Part shown: piece by piece, positions 18,331 to 27,377 of the stretch
How the letters are laid out: each line of letters opens with the position of its first letter
Numbering within the stretch: the first letter of the stretch is position 1
NCBI GenBank assembly: GCA_963792895.1
Contig: CAWBYA010000007.1
Coordinates: 1,116,001 to 1,180,000 of the forward strand
DNA: 64,000 bases
Direction of reading: 5' to 3'
Origin: UBA6912 sp963792895
GTDB taxonomy: Bacteria > Actinomycetota > Acidimicrobiia > Spongiisociales > UBA5794
The notes under the pieces: generated by a model
The model's input: the letters and a program-made list of their open reading frames with translations, nothing else
Databases searched by the model: none
What the model was told of the DNA's origin: nothing
Program-made: the position numbers and the translations under genes

Positions 18331-18888
18331 TCACCACGTCTCGAGCGCTGCGATCAGCAAGTCGATGAGCACGTCGAAACTGACAGCCGGCTCGAGATCG
18401 ATGCCGAATCCCGCATTGCTCTCGAGCGACACGAAGCCGTGCAAGGCGCTGCGCAGGGCACGGGTGGCATGGATCGCATCGTCACCCTCCATCCCGAAGC
18501 CGGCGAGCGCCGCCAACACCGGCTCGATCGCTCGCCGGCTCGACTCTGCGTACGCCGGTTGGTCCGGATGGCTCTCCTGCGTGAGCGGGTACAACCCCCG
18601 ATGATCGAGGGCGAAGTCCCGATAGGCGCCTGCGAGCCGGCGGATGGCCGCGGACCCTTCGCGCCCCATCGTTGCCGACCGGAGTGACTCGGTCAGCACG
18701 TCGATGCCGTGGAGCGTGAGGAGCATGCGCAACCCCGGGAGGCCGTCGACGTGGTTGTAGAGCGAGGGTGTCTTGACGCCGAGGCGATCGGCGAGCGCGC
18801 TCAGCGAAAGCGCGCCGAGCCCTTCGGTGTCGACGAGTTCGGCCGCGACGCCCACGACGCCCTCGGTGGTCAGACCGGCTCTCGCCAT
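18331..18888 (-). CDS. TetR-family transcriptional regulator
   Basis: At 185 aa the N-terminal helix-turn-helix is clear: VVGVAAELVDTEGLGALSLS, then LADRLGVKTPSLYNHV as recognition helix. The rest matches a TetR C-terminal ligand-binding domain with QESHPDQPAYAES. The ATG at 18888 overlaps the stop of the upstream hydrolase (TGATG), so the regulator is the second gene of its own target operon. The likely operator is the 13-bp palindrome at 19731-19743. Confidence 0.92.
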   Translation of the reverse strand: MARAGLTTEGVVGVAAELVDTEGLGALSLSALADRLGVKTPSLYNHVDGLPGLRMLLTLHGIDVLTESLRSATMGREGSAAIRRLAGAYRDFALDHRGLYPLTQESHPDQPAYAESSRRAIEPVLAALAGFGMEGDDAIHATRALRSALHGFVSLESNAGFGIDLEPAVSFDVLIDLLIAALETW

Positions 18889-19685
18889 CAACGCCGCTCT
18901 GCAAGGAACGATGCGATGGCATCGGCAACGACCGCGGGCTGCTCGACGTGGGGGTAGTGACCTGCGCCTCCCACCATCACGTAGCGCCCCCGAGTGGCGT
19001 CGGCAACCTCCTGCGCCTCGCTCTCGGGCGCCTTGAAGTGGTCGTCCGCCGTGCCGAACACGGCGAGCACGGGCAGGTCGAGCCCGGCTATGCGCTCGGC
19101 GAGCCCATCCCGGGAAGCGACGAGGGTCTCTCGGGCAGCGCGTCTGCGGTCGCCGCTGCGGAGCATCGCCTTGAGAAGCGAGATCTGCTCGTCGAGGTCG
19201 GGCGGGATGCTGCCCTTGTACCAGGAGCGATAGAAGCGGGACCACAGCGCACCGGCCCAGGGCCCGCTCATGGCAGCTCGCAGGGCGAGCGTCTCCAGCG
19301 GTGACCCTCCCCCGGTGAGGTGGGGGCTGATGGCCACGACTGCCTTGATATCGTCCGGCGCCTCGGCTGCCGCCCACAGAGCTGCAGCTGGGGCAAAGGA
19401 GTTGGCCACGATGATGGCCGGGCCCGCATCGAGGTGGCGGGCGAGGGCGAGGATGTCGCGGGACGTGGCGGCCAGCCCGTATGCGTCCCAGGCTGGGGAG
19501 GTTTCGCCATGGCCCCGCAGGTCGGCGGTCACGACGCGCAGGCCCTGCGCCTGCAGCAGTGGAGCAAGGAACCGGTGCTCGCTGCGCACGTCGCCCGCTC
19601 CCGGCAACAGCACCGTGAGGGGACCCGTCCCTCCGGTGTCGTCGAATGCGAGCTCGCCTTCGGCGGTGGTGAGTGTGTTCGTCAT
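18888..19685 (-). CDS. Alpha/beta hydrolase under TetR control
   Basis: The 265-aa protein has the fold signature VLLPGAGDVRSEH, ADLRGHGETS and the elbow IIVANSFAPAAAL, where Ser is present but the flanking Gly residues are Ala. A late FGTADDHF supplies the acidic residue and GAGHYPH the His. It could be an esterase or a haloperoxidase- or epoxide-hydrolase-like enzyme. Start ATG 19685 has a strong GGAGGA site eight bases upstream. The upstream reading adds a Cys-containing stretch that could mimic a lipobox, but the ribosome site decides against it. Confidence 0.85.
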   Translation of the reverse strand: MTNTLTTAEGELAFDDTGGTGPLTVLLPGAGDVRSEHRFLAPLLQAQGLRVVTADLRGHGETSPAWDAYGLAATSRDILALARHLDAGPAIIVANSFAPAAALWAAAEAPDDIKAVVAISPHLTGGGSPLETLALRAAMSGPWAGALWSRFYRSWYKGSIPPDLDEQISLLKAMLRSGDRRRAARETLVASRDGLAERIAGLDLPVLAVFGTADDHFKAPESEAQEVADATRGRYVMVGGAGHYPHVEQPAVVADAIASFLAERR

Positions 19686-19730
19686 GGCTGTTCCTCCGCA
19701 AGAAGCTAAAGCTATTAGCATGCAAACTAA

Positions 19731-19743
19731 TGCACTTAGTGCA
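19731..19743. promoter_or_regulatory. Palindromic operator in the promoter of the hydrolase-TetR operon
   Basis: TGCACTTAGTGCA is a perfect palindrome around a central T. Read on the minus strand it lies in the spacer after a TTGACC (-35-like) box and before a weak TAGTTT (-10-like) box. The neighbouring GCTAA/TTAGC arms at 19705-19719 form a second smaller inverted repeat. A TetR site between promoter boxes is the standard arrangement for autorepression; assignment to the 18331-18888 regulator is inference. Confidence 0.6.
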
Positions 19744-19840
19744 GGCGGTCAAGAGCCATTTTCGACGCCGTTGGGCCGGATGTTCTTGCGACCTGTGGGC
19801 CCACGACCAGGTCCGCGGCGGACGGGTACCCTCGACCTCG

Positions 19841-20626
19841 ATGCGCATCGTCACGTACAACGTCAACTCACTCACGGCACGGCTGCCGCGTCTGCTCGTC
19901 CTCCTCGACGAGCACCGGCCCGACATCATGTGCCTGCAGGAGACCAAGGTTGCTCCTGAGACGTTTCCCCACGATGCGCTCGCCGAGGTCGGGTACGTCG
20001 CCGCCGATCACTCGGGAGGGCGATGGGAAGGTGTCGCCGTCCTGGCTCGGGTCGATGTCGGTGTTGGCGAAATCGTGCGCGGCTTGCCCGGCGAACCGGA
20101 TCCCGACCAGGCCCGCTGGGTGGAAGCGGACGTCGGCGGCATCCGGGTCGTGAGCGCGTACGTCCCCAACGGAAGGGCGGTTGGTACACCGACGTTTGCG
20201 GCCAAGCTCACGTTTCTCCGTGCCTTCGCCGACCGGGCTGCGGAGCTGGCGACCGGTCCCTCCGTGATCGCCGGCGACTTCAACGTCTGTCCGACGGACC
20301 AGGACGTGTGGGACCCTGGGGCGGTCCACGGCTCGACACACGTCACGCCGGAGGAGCGGGCTGCGCTGAGAGCGGCCCTTGCCGAGGGATACGTCGACGC
20401 CTTCCGCACCGTGGAACCCGTCGAAGCGGGCTTCACGTGGTGGGACTATCGCGCCGGGCACTTCCACAAGGGTTTTGGTCTCCGGATCGACCTCGCCCTT
20501 CTGAGTGTGTCGCTGACTCGGCGGCTCGAGTCGGCACGCGTCGACCGGGAGTACCGCAAGCCGACGAAGGTGCGCGAATCGAAGCCGTCGGATCATGCCC
20601 CGCTGATCGTCGACCTCGGCGGGTGA
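19841..20626 (+). CDS. xthA: Exodeoxyribonuclease III
   Basis: At 261 aa all hallmarks of the XthA/ExoA family are visible: MRIVTYNVNSL at the start, CLQETK with the metal-binding Glu, AGDFNVCPTDQDVW, DYRAGHFHKGFGLRIDL with the catalytic Asp, and the terminal SDHAPLIVDL His. It cleaves abasic sites and removes 3'-blocking groups in base-excision repair. ATG 19841 starts directly with the conserved strand. Confidence 0.95.
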   Translation: MRIVTYNVNSLTARLPRLLVLLDEHRPDIMCLQETKVAPETFPHDALAEVGYVAADHSGGRWEGVAVLARVDVGVGEIVRGLPGEPDPDQARWVEADVGGIRVVSAYVPNGRAVGTPTFAAKLTFLRAFADRAAELATGPSVIAGDFNVCPTDQDVWDPGAVHGSTHVTPEERAALRAALAEGYVDAFRTVEPVEAGFTWWDYRAGHFHKGFGLRIDLALLSVSLTRRLESARVDREYRKPTKVRESKPSDHAPLIVDLGG

Positions 20627-20707
20627 TGCGAAAGGCGCCGTTCGTCACAGGGTCTTCGGGGACCAACGCCCCTCGCAACCTCGGTGTCGGTGGTGCAAGC
20701 TGAAGCA

Positions 20708-21595
20708 ATGAGATGGCCCAACAGCACGAGAGCGGTTCTCGCGGTGGCGCTCGTCATTGCTGGATGTCGATCGTCGCCTGCCGGTTCGACTTCGACGACC
20801 GAGCCACCGGGCGCCGCCCCGACAACTCTCGTGACGTCGAGCTCGGTCGACGCTTCGACGATGGCTCCGGCCAGCACCGTTGCTGTGGAACCGCTCACGG
20901 TGTCAGCCCTCCTGGACACCCGGCCTCCCGGGAAGGTGTCGGTTCGAGGTGCGTACTACGACGGTGGGGCCGGCCCGCTTCTCTGCGAAGCGCTCGCCGA
21001 GTCGCTCCCACCCCAGTGTGCGGGCCGGTGGGTGCTCCTCTCCGCAGCTCCTGCAGAAGAGGTCGTCGCCGAGAGCGGCGTGACGTGGTCCGATGGGCCG
21101 ATCGTCGTCGCTGGAGCGCTCGACGGCGACAGGTTCATGGTCGAGGGTGCGGATGCCCTCGAGCCGCTTGGCGAGGACCTTGCGCTCGTTGACATGGTGA
21201 CGGCATTTGCACAGGGTCGTGGCGACCTCTCCGAGGTTCCCTTCGCCGCACAGGTCTGGCTCGGCCTCGCCGACACGTTGGTCACGGAGCTGACCCCGAA
21301 CGAATTGAACGATCCGGCTGCATGGCAGATCGACGTCGAGCCGTTCCGTGCCCGTACGGGCCCTTTCACCGCGCTTGCGCTCATTGCCGAGGACCGAGAC
21401 CGGGAGGTCACGGTCGGCCCCCACAATCACTGTGCGTCGCCACCCGTTCCGCCACCCGCCGGCCTTGCGGCGAGCCGCCGGGTCAGCGTCCAGCCGGCGG
21501 ATGCAACGAGCTGCCTCGAGTGGTTCACCGTCGACTTCTTCTTGAGTGGCGACGGGACGGTCCTGGCCATCACTCTTGACCTCTACGAGCCCTGA
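20708..21595 (+). CDS. Putative lipoprotein, 295 aa
   Basis: A short basic N-terminus, a hydrophobic stretch and the lipobox VIAGC place Cys near residue 20. A Ser/Thr/Pro-rich linker of about 40 residues follows, typical of actinobacterial lipoproteins, and then a globular domain with four Cys residues. I do not recognise the family. ATG 20708 is preferred over an earlier in-frame ATG at 20684 because it gives a normal-length signal. It ends 25 bases from the convergent flavoenzyme gene. Confidence 0.75.
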   Translation: MRWPNSTRAVLAVALVIAGCRSSPAGSTSTTEPPGAAPTTLVTSSSVDASTMAPASTVAVEPLTVSALLDTRPPGKVSVRGAYYDGGAGPLLCEALAESLPPQCAGRWVLLSAAPAEEVVAESGVTWSDGPIVVAGALDGDRFMVEGADALEPLGEDLALVDMVTAFAQGRGDLSEVPFAAQVWLGLADTLVTELTPNELNDPAAWQIDVEPFRARTGPFTALALIAEDRDREVTVGPHNHCASPPVPPPAGLAASRRVSVQPADATSCLEWFTVDFFLSGDGTVLAITLDLYEP

Positions 21596-21620
21596 GGAGC
21601 CCACACCCGAAACACGTTGC

Positions 21621-24107
21621 TCACGCCCTGACGCGCTCCATCTTCGGGTCGTAGAGAGGGCGCAGGGACGCCACGGCCGGGTAGCGGGTGCCGGCGATGT
21701 CGACCTCCCAGCTGCCGGCGTCGATCCATGCCTGTGTGATCGGCTCGGCTGCTTCGATCATCGCCAACCCGACGGCGCCGCCCAGGGTGAAGCCGTACGA
21801 GGCGGCGCGGATGTAGCCGGAGGCGACCCCGTTGCGGTGAACCACCTCGGCGTGGAACATCATCGGCTCGGGGTCCATCACCAATACCTGCAGAAGGCGC
21901 CGGGTGAGCGGACCGGCGTTCTTGCGGGCGGCGACTGCCTCCCTGCCGATGAACCCGCCCGGTTTGTCGAGGGCAACGGCGAAGCCCAAGCCGGCTTCGA
22001 GGACGCCGTCTGTGTTGTCGATGTCGTGTCCGTAATCGCGATAGCCCTTCTCCATTCGCAGACTCGACAGGGCTTTCAGCCCCGCGTGTCGCATGCCGAG
22101 CGGCTCGCCCGCTGCAACCAGTCGGTCGTACACATGGACGGCTTGCTCCGCCGGCACGTACAACTCGTAGCCGAGCTCACCGACGTAGGTGATGCGTATG
22201 CAGAGCACCCTGGAAAAGCCGACATCGATCTCGCCAACAGCACGAAACGGGAACGCCTCGTTGGAGAGGTCCGTCGTCGTCACGGCCTGGACGATCTGGC
22301 GGGACAGCGGGCCCTGGATGTTGATCTGGGCGTATCCCCCCGTGACGTCGGTCACCGTTGCCGCCATCTCGGCAGTCGTGTGGCGCTCCATCCACGTGGC
22401 GACGTGGCGATGGGCGGTGTCGGTGGCGACGACCCAGAAACGTCGCTCGTCGAGTTTGGCGACCGTGAGATCGGCCTCGAGCGTGCCTGTTTCGTTGAGC
22501 CACTGGCTGTAGGTGATGACGCCGTGCCGACCGTCGACGTCGTTTGACGAGATCCGGCTCAGCAGCTTCCCGGCGTCGCGTCCCTGGACGATGAACTTCG
22601 ACATGAACGACATGTCCATCAGGATCGCTGCAGTCCGCGCCGCCTCGTGCTCGGTCTGCCAGTACGGAAACCAGTTCTGCCGCCCCCACGAGAGCCGTTC
22701 CACGGCCGGTTCGACGCCCGGTGGGGCATACCAGTCGGGGCTCTCCCAACCGCTGACATCGCGGAAGTAGGCCCGGTGCTCCGCCAGGCGGCCGTGGAGT
22801 GGTGACAGCTTGACGTTGCGCGCCGTCTGCATCGCCCGAGTCGGGTAGTGGGCTTGGTAGACCATGCCGAGCGACTCCACGGTGCGGGTGGCGCGGTATT
22901 CGGGATTGGCTTGATACGGATGCAGGCGGTCGATGTTGAACGCGGTTACGTCGACGTCCGGCCTGCCGTCGACGATCCACTGGGCGACGACGCGACCCAG
23001 CCCGCCCCCGGTGAGGATCCCGATCGAGTTGAGCCCCGCCGCCACGAAGTAGTTGCGCAGCTCCGGCGCCTCCCCGACGATCGGCTGGAGATCGGGAGTG
23101 AAGCTCTCGGGACCGCAGAAGAAGGTGCGGATACCCGTGTCGAGCGACGTGGGCACTCGTGCCATGGCCTTCTCGACGTATGGCCCCATTCGATCCCAAT
23201 CCGGCGGGAGGATTCCGAAAGAGAAGTCCTCGGGAATCGCCTCGAGCTGCCATGGGGCGCAGACCGGCTCGAACAACCCGATCATCAGCCCACCGACTTC
23301 TTCGCGGTAGTAGCCGTAGGAGCTGGGGTCTTCGATGACGGGACACGTCGCAGACAGCTCAGCCATCTGCTCGGTGATGAGGTAGTAGTGCTCGGCCGCC
23401 TGCAGAGGGATGGTGACCCCTGCCAGGTCGCCGAGCTGGCGCGCCCACATACCGCCGCAGTTGACGACGTACTCGGCCTCGATGTCACCCTGCGCGGTCC
23501 GGACGCCGGTGACGGCGCCGTCTCGCTGGAGGAATCCGGTTGCCGGCACCCCCTCCAGGATTCGGACACCATGCATCCGCGCACCTCGGGCGAGCGACAT
23601 GGTGACATCGACGGGGTTCGCTCGACCGTCGCCGGGAACATAGAAGCCGGCGAGTACGTCGTCCGTGCGTGCGAGCGGGAACAGCTCGGCAACCTCGCGT
23701 GGCGAGATCTCCTCGACCTCGACGCCGCAGTGTCGATTGAAAGCCGCCACTCGCCGGTACTCCTCGAGGCGATCCTCATCGGTGGCGAGCTCGACGAACC
23801 CGACTGGCGTGAAGCCGGTGGCGAGCCCCGTCTCTGCCTCGAGGCGGGCATAGAGGTCACGGGTGTATCGCCGCATCTCGGTCGATGTCTCCGAGGTCGA
23901 CCCAAAGGTGACGACGAGGCCGGCCGCATGCCAGGTGGTGCCCGACGTGAGACGGTCGCGTTCGAGGACCACCACGTCGGTCCATCCCACCTGCGCGAGG
24001 TGGTAGGCGACGCTACACCCGATGATGCCGCCCCCGACGATGACGACCTGGGTGCGCGCCGGGAGAGCGCTGGGCGCACGGGGTTCGGAGGCGAGTGGGC
24101 GGCTCAT
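21621..24107 (-). CDS. Dimethylglycine/sarcosine dehydrogenase-like FAD enzyme with GcvT domain
   Basis: At 828 aa it has the two-part structure of DMGDH and SARDH. The N-terminal DAO domain starts with VVIVGGGIIGCSVAYHL and has TTWHAAGLV near residue 60, the His used for covalent FAD attachment in DMGDH. The C-terminal half is a folate-binding aminomethyltransferase (GcvT-like) domain with YVGELGYELYVP and GYRDYGHD. It oxidises an N-methylated amine and passes the methyl group to tetrahydrofolate. ATG 24107 is chosen because the preceding residues are not family-like. Pathway partners may be the Rieske and sarcosine oxidase-like genes at 49-52 kb. Confidence 0.9.
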   Translation of the reverse strand: MSRPLASEPRAPSALPARTQVVIVGGGIIGCSVAYHLAQVGWTDVVVLERDRLTSGTTWHAAGLVVTFGSTSETSTEMRRYTRDLYARLEAETGLATGFTPVGFVELATDEDRLEEYRRVAAFNRHCGVEVEEISPREVAELFPLARTDDVLAGFYVPGDGRANPVDVTMSLARGARMHGVRILEGVPATGFLQRDGAVTGVRTAQGDIEAEYVVNCGGMWARQLGDLAGVTIPLQAAEHYYLITEQMAELSATCPVIEDPSSYGYYREEVGGLMIGLFEPVCAPWQLEAIPEDFSFGILPPDWDRMGPYVEKAMARVPTSLDTGIRTFFCGPESFTPDLQPIVGEAPELRNYFVAAGLNSIGILTGGGLGRVVAQWIVDGRPDVDVTAFNIDRLHPYQANPEYRATRTVESLGMVYQAHYPTRAMQTARNVKLSPLHGRLAEHRAYFRDVSGWESPDWYAPPGVEPAVERLSWGRQNWFPYWQTEHEAARTAAILMDMSFMSKFIVQGRDAGKLLSRISSNDVDGRHGVITYSQWLNETGTLEADLTVAKLDERRFWVVATDTAHRHVATWMERHTTAEMAATVTDVTGGYAQINIQGPLSRQIVQAVTTTDLSNEAFPFRAVGEIDVGFSRVLCIRITYVGELGYELYVPAEQAVHVYDRLVAAGEPLGMRHAGLKALSSLRMEKGYRDYGHDIDNTDGVLEAGLGFAVALDKPGGFIGREAVAARKNAGPLTRRLLQVLVMDPEPMMFHAEVVHRNGVASGYIRAASYGFTLGGAVGLAMIEAAEPITQAWIDAGSWEVDIAGTRYPAVASLRPLYDPKMERVRA

Positions 24108-24251
24108 GGATGGCTCGCCGCCATGCTCGCACTCGTTCGGTCGCACGGCGAGCCGGACCCGAGGTGACCCTGATGCACCCCCGGCACGCTCGGGGTCGCT
24201 CCAGGGCCTTTCCCGATGGCGCGCGGTGTCCCGTCGGCGCACACTCGAACC

Positions 24252-24434
24252 ATGAGCTACGCATTCGCCAAGATCGCCGACCTGGCACCGGTCCCGCTGC
24301 TGTCGGTGCCGATCGTCATCGCCTCCTTGGTGCTGGTCGCGCTGGTGTGGACCGGCATTGCCGGGCGGATAGCGGTGCGTTTCGAGGACATGCGGTCGGG
24401 GCGCCGGGTGAGAGCTTCATCTGACCTGGGTTGA
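24252..24434 (+). CDS. Small single-pass membrane protein, 60 aa
   Basis: The frame from ATG 24252 gives one clear helix (LLSVPIVIASLVLVALVW) flanked by a short polar N-terminus and an Arg-rich cytoplasmic tail (VRFEDMRSGRRVR). It is divergent from the DMGDH-like gene and convergent with the MFS gene. No family is recognised and the ribosome site is weak, so the call rests on the helix and the basic-tail topology. Confidence 0.45.
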   Translation: MSYAFAKIADLAPVPLLSVPIVIASLVLVALVWTGIAGRIAVRFEDMRSGRRVRASSDLG

Positions 24435-24445
24435 TGTGGTCGGGG

Positions 24446-25630
24446 TCAGGGTCCGGCAGCCGGCTCCCCGAGTGCTCGCGGCGGCACTCTGCGGGAGGCG
24501 GCGACGCCGACGGTGGCGAGCGCCGCTGAGGCAACGAACACGAGGGTGAAGCTCCCGGTTTGGTCGCCGATGAAGCCACCGAGCTGCGGCCCGACGACCT
24601 GGGCCGCTCCAAAAGCCAGCGTGATCGTGCCGAAGGCTGCGCCAAATGCCTGGGTGGCGAGATGGTCGCTGAGTTGGGCTGCGAGCGCCGTCGGCACTCC
24701 GGCAAAGGCCAGCCCGAAGATCGCAGCGGCCACCGAGGGCCACGGCTGCGCCGAGACGAGGGCGAGTAGGGCGGCCGTCGCCATGCCGCCAAACCCAAGG
24801 GTCATGGCGCTGCCACGCCCGATTCGGTCAGACAGCGGCCCGAAGATCGGACCGCCGAATATCGTTGCGATTCCGAACACGGAGAACACGGCGGCTGAAG
24901 AGCCGGCGTCGAAACCGGCATCTTCTTCGAGCCTGGCAACGAGGAAGTTGACGAAGAACGCCATCGACAAGCCGTAGGAGGCGTACGCAACGAGCAGACG
25001 GCGCCAACCGGGGACGCCGCGCAGCACGTCGAAGGACGGTCGGCGGTCGCTGCGGTCGGTGGTGCCGGTGTGGAGCAGGGTGAGCATCGCCACGGCAGTC
25101 ATCACGGCGAGTGCGGCTTCGGCGCCGTAGATCGCTTGCCAGCCCCTCTGGACCAGGGCGCGGGATGCCCAGCCAGCTGAGACGAAGCCGATCCCGATGC
25201 CCGTGCCGATGAGACCGATGGCGAGCCCGCGACGCTCCGCGGCGACGAGTGAGGCGGCCACGCCGGGGGAGGGTATCCACACCATCGCACCGGAGAGCCC
25301 GGTCAGCACCATCGCACCGGCGAGTACGACGAGGTTGGGCGACCACCACATCGCACCGAGGCCGATGGCGGAACCGACGATGCCGACCCGCATGATGCCG
25401 TCGAGGGCAACCCGGCGTGCCACGACAGACACGAGCGCAGTGCCGATGAGGTAGGCCGCCAGGTTGGCGGTACCCAACCCCCCGGCCAGGGTGTACGAGA
25501 TCGCGAGGTCTTCCTGAACGGCAGGCAGCACGAGGGCGTACGTGAATCGCCCGAATCCCTGGCCAACCATGGTGCCGGCGACGATGACGGCGATGAGCCC
25601 CCAGCGCTCTCGGGTGCGGCCTGCCGTCAT
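24446..25630 (-). CDS. MFS transporter (YbfB/YjiJ-like)
   Basis: The 394-aa protein has twelve predicted hydrophobic helices in two six-helix halves. GFGRFTYALVLP near residue 26 is the conserved first-helix motif of the YbfB/YjiJ group, and the loop motif GPLSDRIGRGSA lies in the second half. The substrate is unknown. The end lies 11 bases from the convergent small membrane protein gene. Its start is 28 bases from the stop of the LysE gene, so the two may be co-transcribed. Confidence 0.9.
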   Translation of the reverse strand: MTAGRTRERWGLIAVIVAGTMVGQGFGRFTYALVLPAVQEDLAISYTLAGGLGTANLAAYLIGTALVSVVARRVALDGIMRVGIVGSAIGLGAMWWSPNLVVLAGAMVLTGLSGAMVWIPSPGVAASLVAAERRGLAIGLIGTGIGIGFVSAGWASRALVQRGWQAIYGAEAALAVMTAVAMLTLLHTGTTDRSDRRPSFDVLRGVPGWRRLLVAYASYGLSMAFFVNFLVARLEEDAGFDAGSSAAVFSVFGIATIFGGPIFGPLSDRIGRGSAMTLGFGGMATAALLALVSAQPWPSVAAAIFGLAFAGVPTALAAQLSDHLATQAFGAAFGTITLAFGAAQVVGPQLGGFIGDQTGSFTLVFVASAALATVGVAASRRVPPRALGEPAAGP

Positions 25631-25658
25631 CGAGTCACGTTACCGGCGGGGTGCGGCG

Positions 25659-26270
25659 TCACCGCGCGAGCACCAGCGCAGCCATCGCAAGCACGAGCAG
25701 GTTGCCGCCGACCACTGCCGCCGTCTGGATGCGCCGCGACAAGCGATGTCGAGCAACTGCCCCGATCCCGGCAAGGAGTGTCTGCCACGAGAGCGATGCG
25801 AGGAACGCACCGGCCACGAACAGCACGGCGCTACCGAGCGTCAGGCCGGAGGCGATGCCGAGCCCGATGATGAACGCCGCGAAGTAGACCACGGTTGCCG
25901 GGTTGATCACGGTGAGGCCGAGGAACCTCAGATACGTGGTCAGCAGCTCGCCTCGGGAGGGAAGGGTCATTGCAATGTCTTCCGGCGGCCGGCGGGCCCT
26001 GCGCAGACCGAGCACGGCGATCGCTACGAGCGCGAATGCGCTCGCGTAGCGGAGCGGCTCATCGATCGACTCGACGCTCGAGGCTATGCCGGCCCCGCCG
26101 ACGACGGCGAGCGTGGCGTAGAGGAGGTCGGCGGTTGCGGCGCCCACTCCGGCGCTCGCCGCGCAGCCGAATCCGCACCGGATGCCCGTCTCGACGATCA
26201 GCACGGCAATCGCCCCGACGGGAATCGCGATGCCGTATCCCGCCAGCACCCCCGTCAGGAAGCTCTCCAC
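25659..26270 (-). CDS. LysE/RhtB-family exporter
   Basis: The protein has six helices, with YGIAIPVGAIAVLIVETGIR near the start, the conserved PVGA motif of the LysE family, and later VINPATVVYFAAF. These proteins export amino acids. I chose GTG 26270, which has GAGG five bases upstream; GTG 26276 is close by. A reading from ATG 26342 would overlap the start of the divergent gene and adds a basic non-conserved segment. Confidence 0.85.
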   Translation of the reverse strand: MESFLTGVLAGYGIAIPVGAIAVLIVETGIRCGFGCAASAGVGAATADLLYATLAVVGGAGIASSVESIDEPLRYASAFALVAIAVLGLRRARRPPEDIAMTLPSRGELLTTYLRFLGLTVINPATVVYFAAFIIGLGIASGLTLGSAVLFVAGAFLASLSWQTLLAGIGAVARHRLSRRIQTAAVVGGNLLVLAMAALVLAR

Positions 26271-26340
26271 CGCCACCTCGTACGTCAGAAAGCGGGCAGC
26301 GTACCGGCTGCGTCGGTGCTCACAGGTACGCTCGATGTTC

Positions 26341-26679
26341 ATGGCAGACGCAGACCCAGGCCCGCCCCCGACGATGGAGCTGTTCGACCTGCGGGTCACG
26401 GTCGATCGCATCGAGGGCCGCAGCGTGTGCGGGCTGGCGGTAGGGGACTGGTTCGAGGTGGTCAACAGCAGCGAGCTGCGCATCGCGCCGGGCAAGCACT
26501 TCTGCATGTATGCCCTTGCGGCGGTGCTCCCTCTGCTGCCTGCAAGACAGCGGCCGCTCCCGCCCACCGACTGGATGGCATTCGACGCCGAAGTGGCATG
26601 CCCCGATCCCGACGAGCGCGTCGTGATGCGCATCGAGCGCGTCGGGACCCGAACCATCAGGACGGATGACGTGACGTGA
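26341..26679 (+). CDS. TIGR04076-family protein
   Basis: This is a 112-aa protein with VTVDRIEGRSVCGLAVGDWF, then GKHFCMYALAAVLPLLPARQR and a D/E-rich CPDPDERVVMRIE end. All match the small Cys-containing TIGR04076 family whose function is not established. ATG 26374 is an alternative start. The stop overlaps the GTG of the LLM oxidoreductase (GTGA), so the two are coupled. Confidence 0.82.
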   Translation: MADADPGPPPTMELFDLRVTVDRIEGRSVCGLAVGDWFEVVNSSELRIAPGKHFCMYALAAVLPLLPARQRPLPPTDWMAFDAEVACPDPDERVVMRIERVGTRTIRTDDVT

Positions 26680-27377
26680 CCCGGCGCGAGGTCGGTCTCG
26701 GCATCCAGGGAGACAAGCGCCCGGGCGAGTACGCCGCCATCGCTCGCCTGGCCGAGGCCCACGGCATCGATGTGCTGTCCGTGTATGCCGATCTCCTCTA
26801 CCAGCCGGCGATCGGGCCGCTCCTCGAGATGGCGAACGCGACCGAGCGTATTCGCCTGGGGCCCGCCGGTCTCAACTCGCACACGCTGCATCCGTACGAG
26901 ATAGCCGGCCAGATCGCTCTGCTCGACCTCGTCTCGCACGGACGGGCGTACTTGGGTCTCGTCCGTGGGACGTGGCTGGGGAAGATCGGGATCACGCAGA
27001 CTGATCCGGTCCGACGTCTCGCCGAAGCCGCTGCGGTTGTGACGGCATTGCTGGCCGGGGACGACAGCGGCGTCGGCGGTGAGGTCTTCCGGTTGGAGCC
27101 CGGGGTCAGCCTTCGATACGAGCGGCACCGGCCTCGTGTCCCCCTGCTCATCGGCACCTGGGGGCGAAGAACGCTTGCGCTCGCGGGACGCATCGCCGAC
27201 GAGGTGAAGGTGGGTGGCACGGCCAATCCGAGCGTCGTTCCCCTCGTGCGCACGCGCCTCGAAGTGGGGCGCGCGAGGCCGGCCGCTCAGCCGACGACGT
27301 TGGCATCGTCGTCGGTGCCGTTTCGGTCGTGGACGAAGACGGAGCGGCAGCTCGTGCCAAGGCGAGGACCGAGGTAG
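26676..27377 (+). CDS. LLM-class (F420-type) oxidoreductase, 5' part; frame broken near 27274
   Basis: The frame reads as a luciferase-like monooxygenase TIM barrel: GLGIQGDKRPGEY, LAEAHGIDVLSVYADLLYQP, IRLGPAGLNSHTLHPYE and RAYLGLVRG. These fit the coenzyme F420-dependent methylene-H4MPT reductase-like branch. After VRTRLEVGR the residues become random. The proper continuation EAGRSADDVGIVVGAVS is in another frame, reached by adding one base in CGCGC at 27270-27274. The gene is coupled to the TIGR04076 gene. The substrate is not known. Confidence 0.82.
   Translation: MTRREVGLGIQGDKRPGEYAAIARLAEAHGIDVLSVYADLLYQPAIGPLLEMANATERIRLGPAGLNSHTLHPYEIAGQIALLDLVSHGRAYLGLVRGTWLGKIGITQTDPVRRLAEAAAVVTALLAGDDSGVGGEVFRLEPGVSLRYERHRPRVPLLIGTWGRRTLALAGRIADEVKVGGTANPSVVPLVRTRLEVGRARPAAQPTTLASSSVPFRSWTKTERQLVPRRGPR

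Noticed and set aside
22848..24167. Long plus-strand open frame (439 codons) opposite the DMGDH-like gene
   Set aside because: It mirrors the codon pattern of a GC-rich gene on the other strand, has no family motif and no ribosome site.
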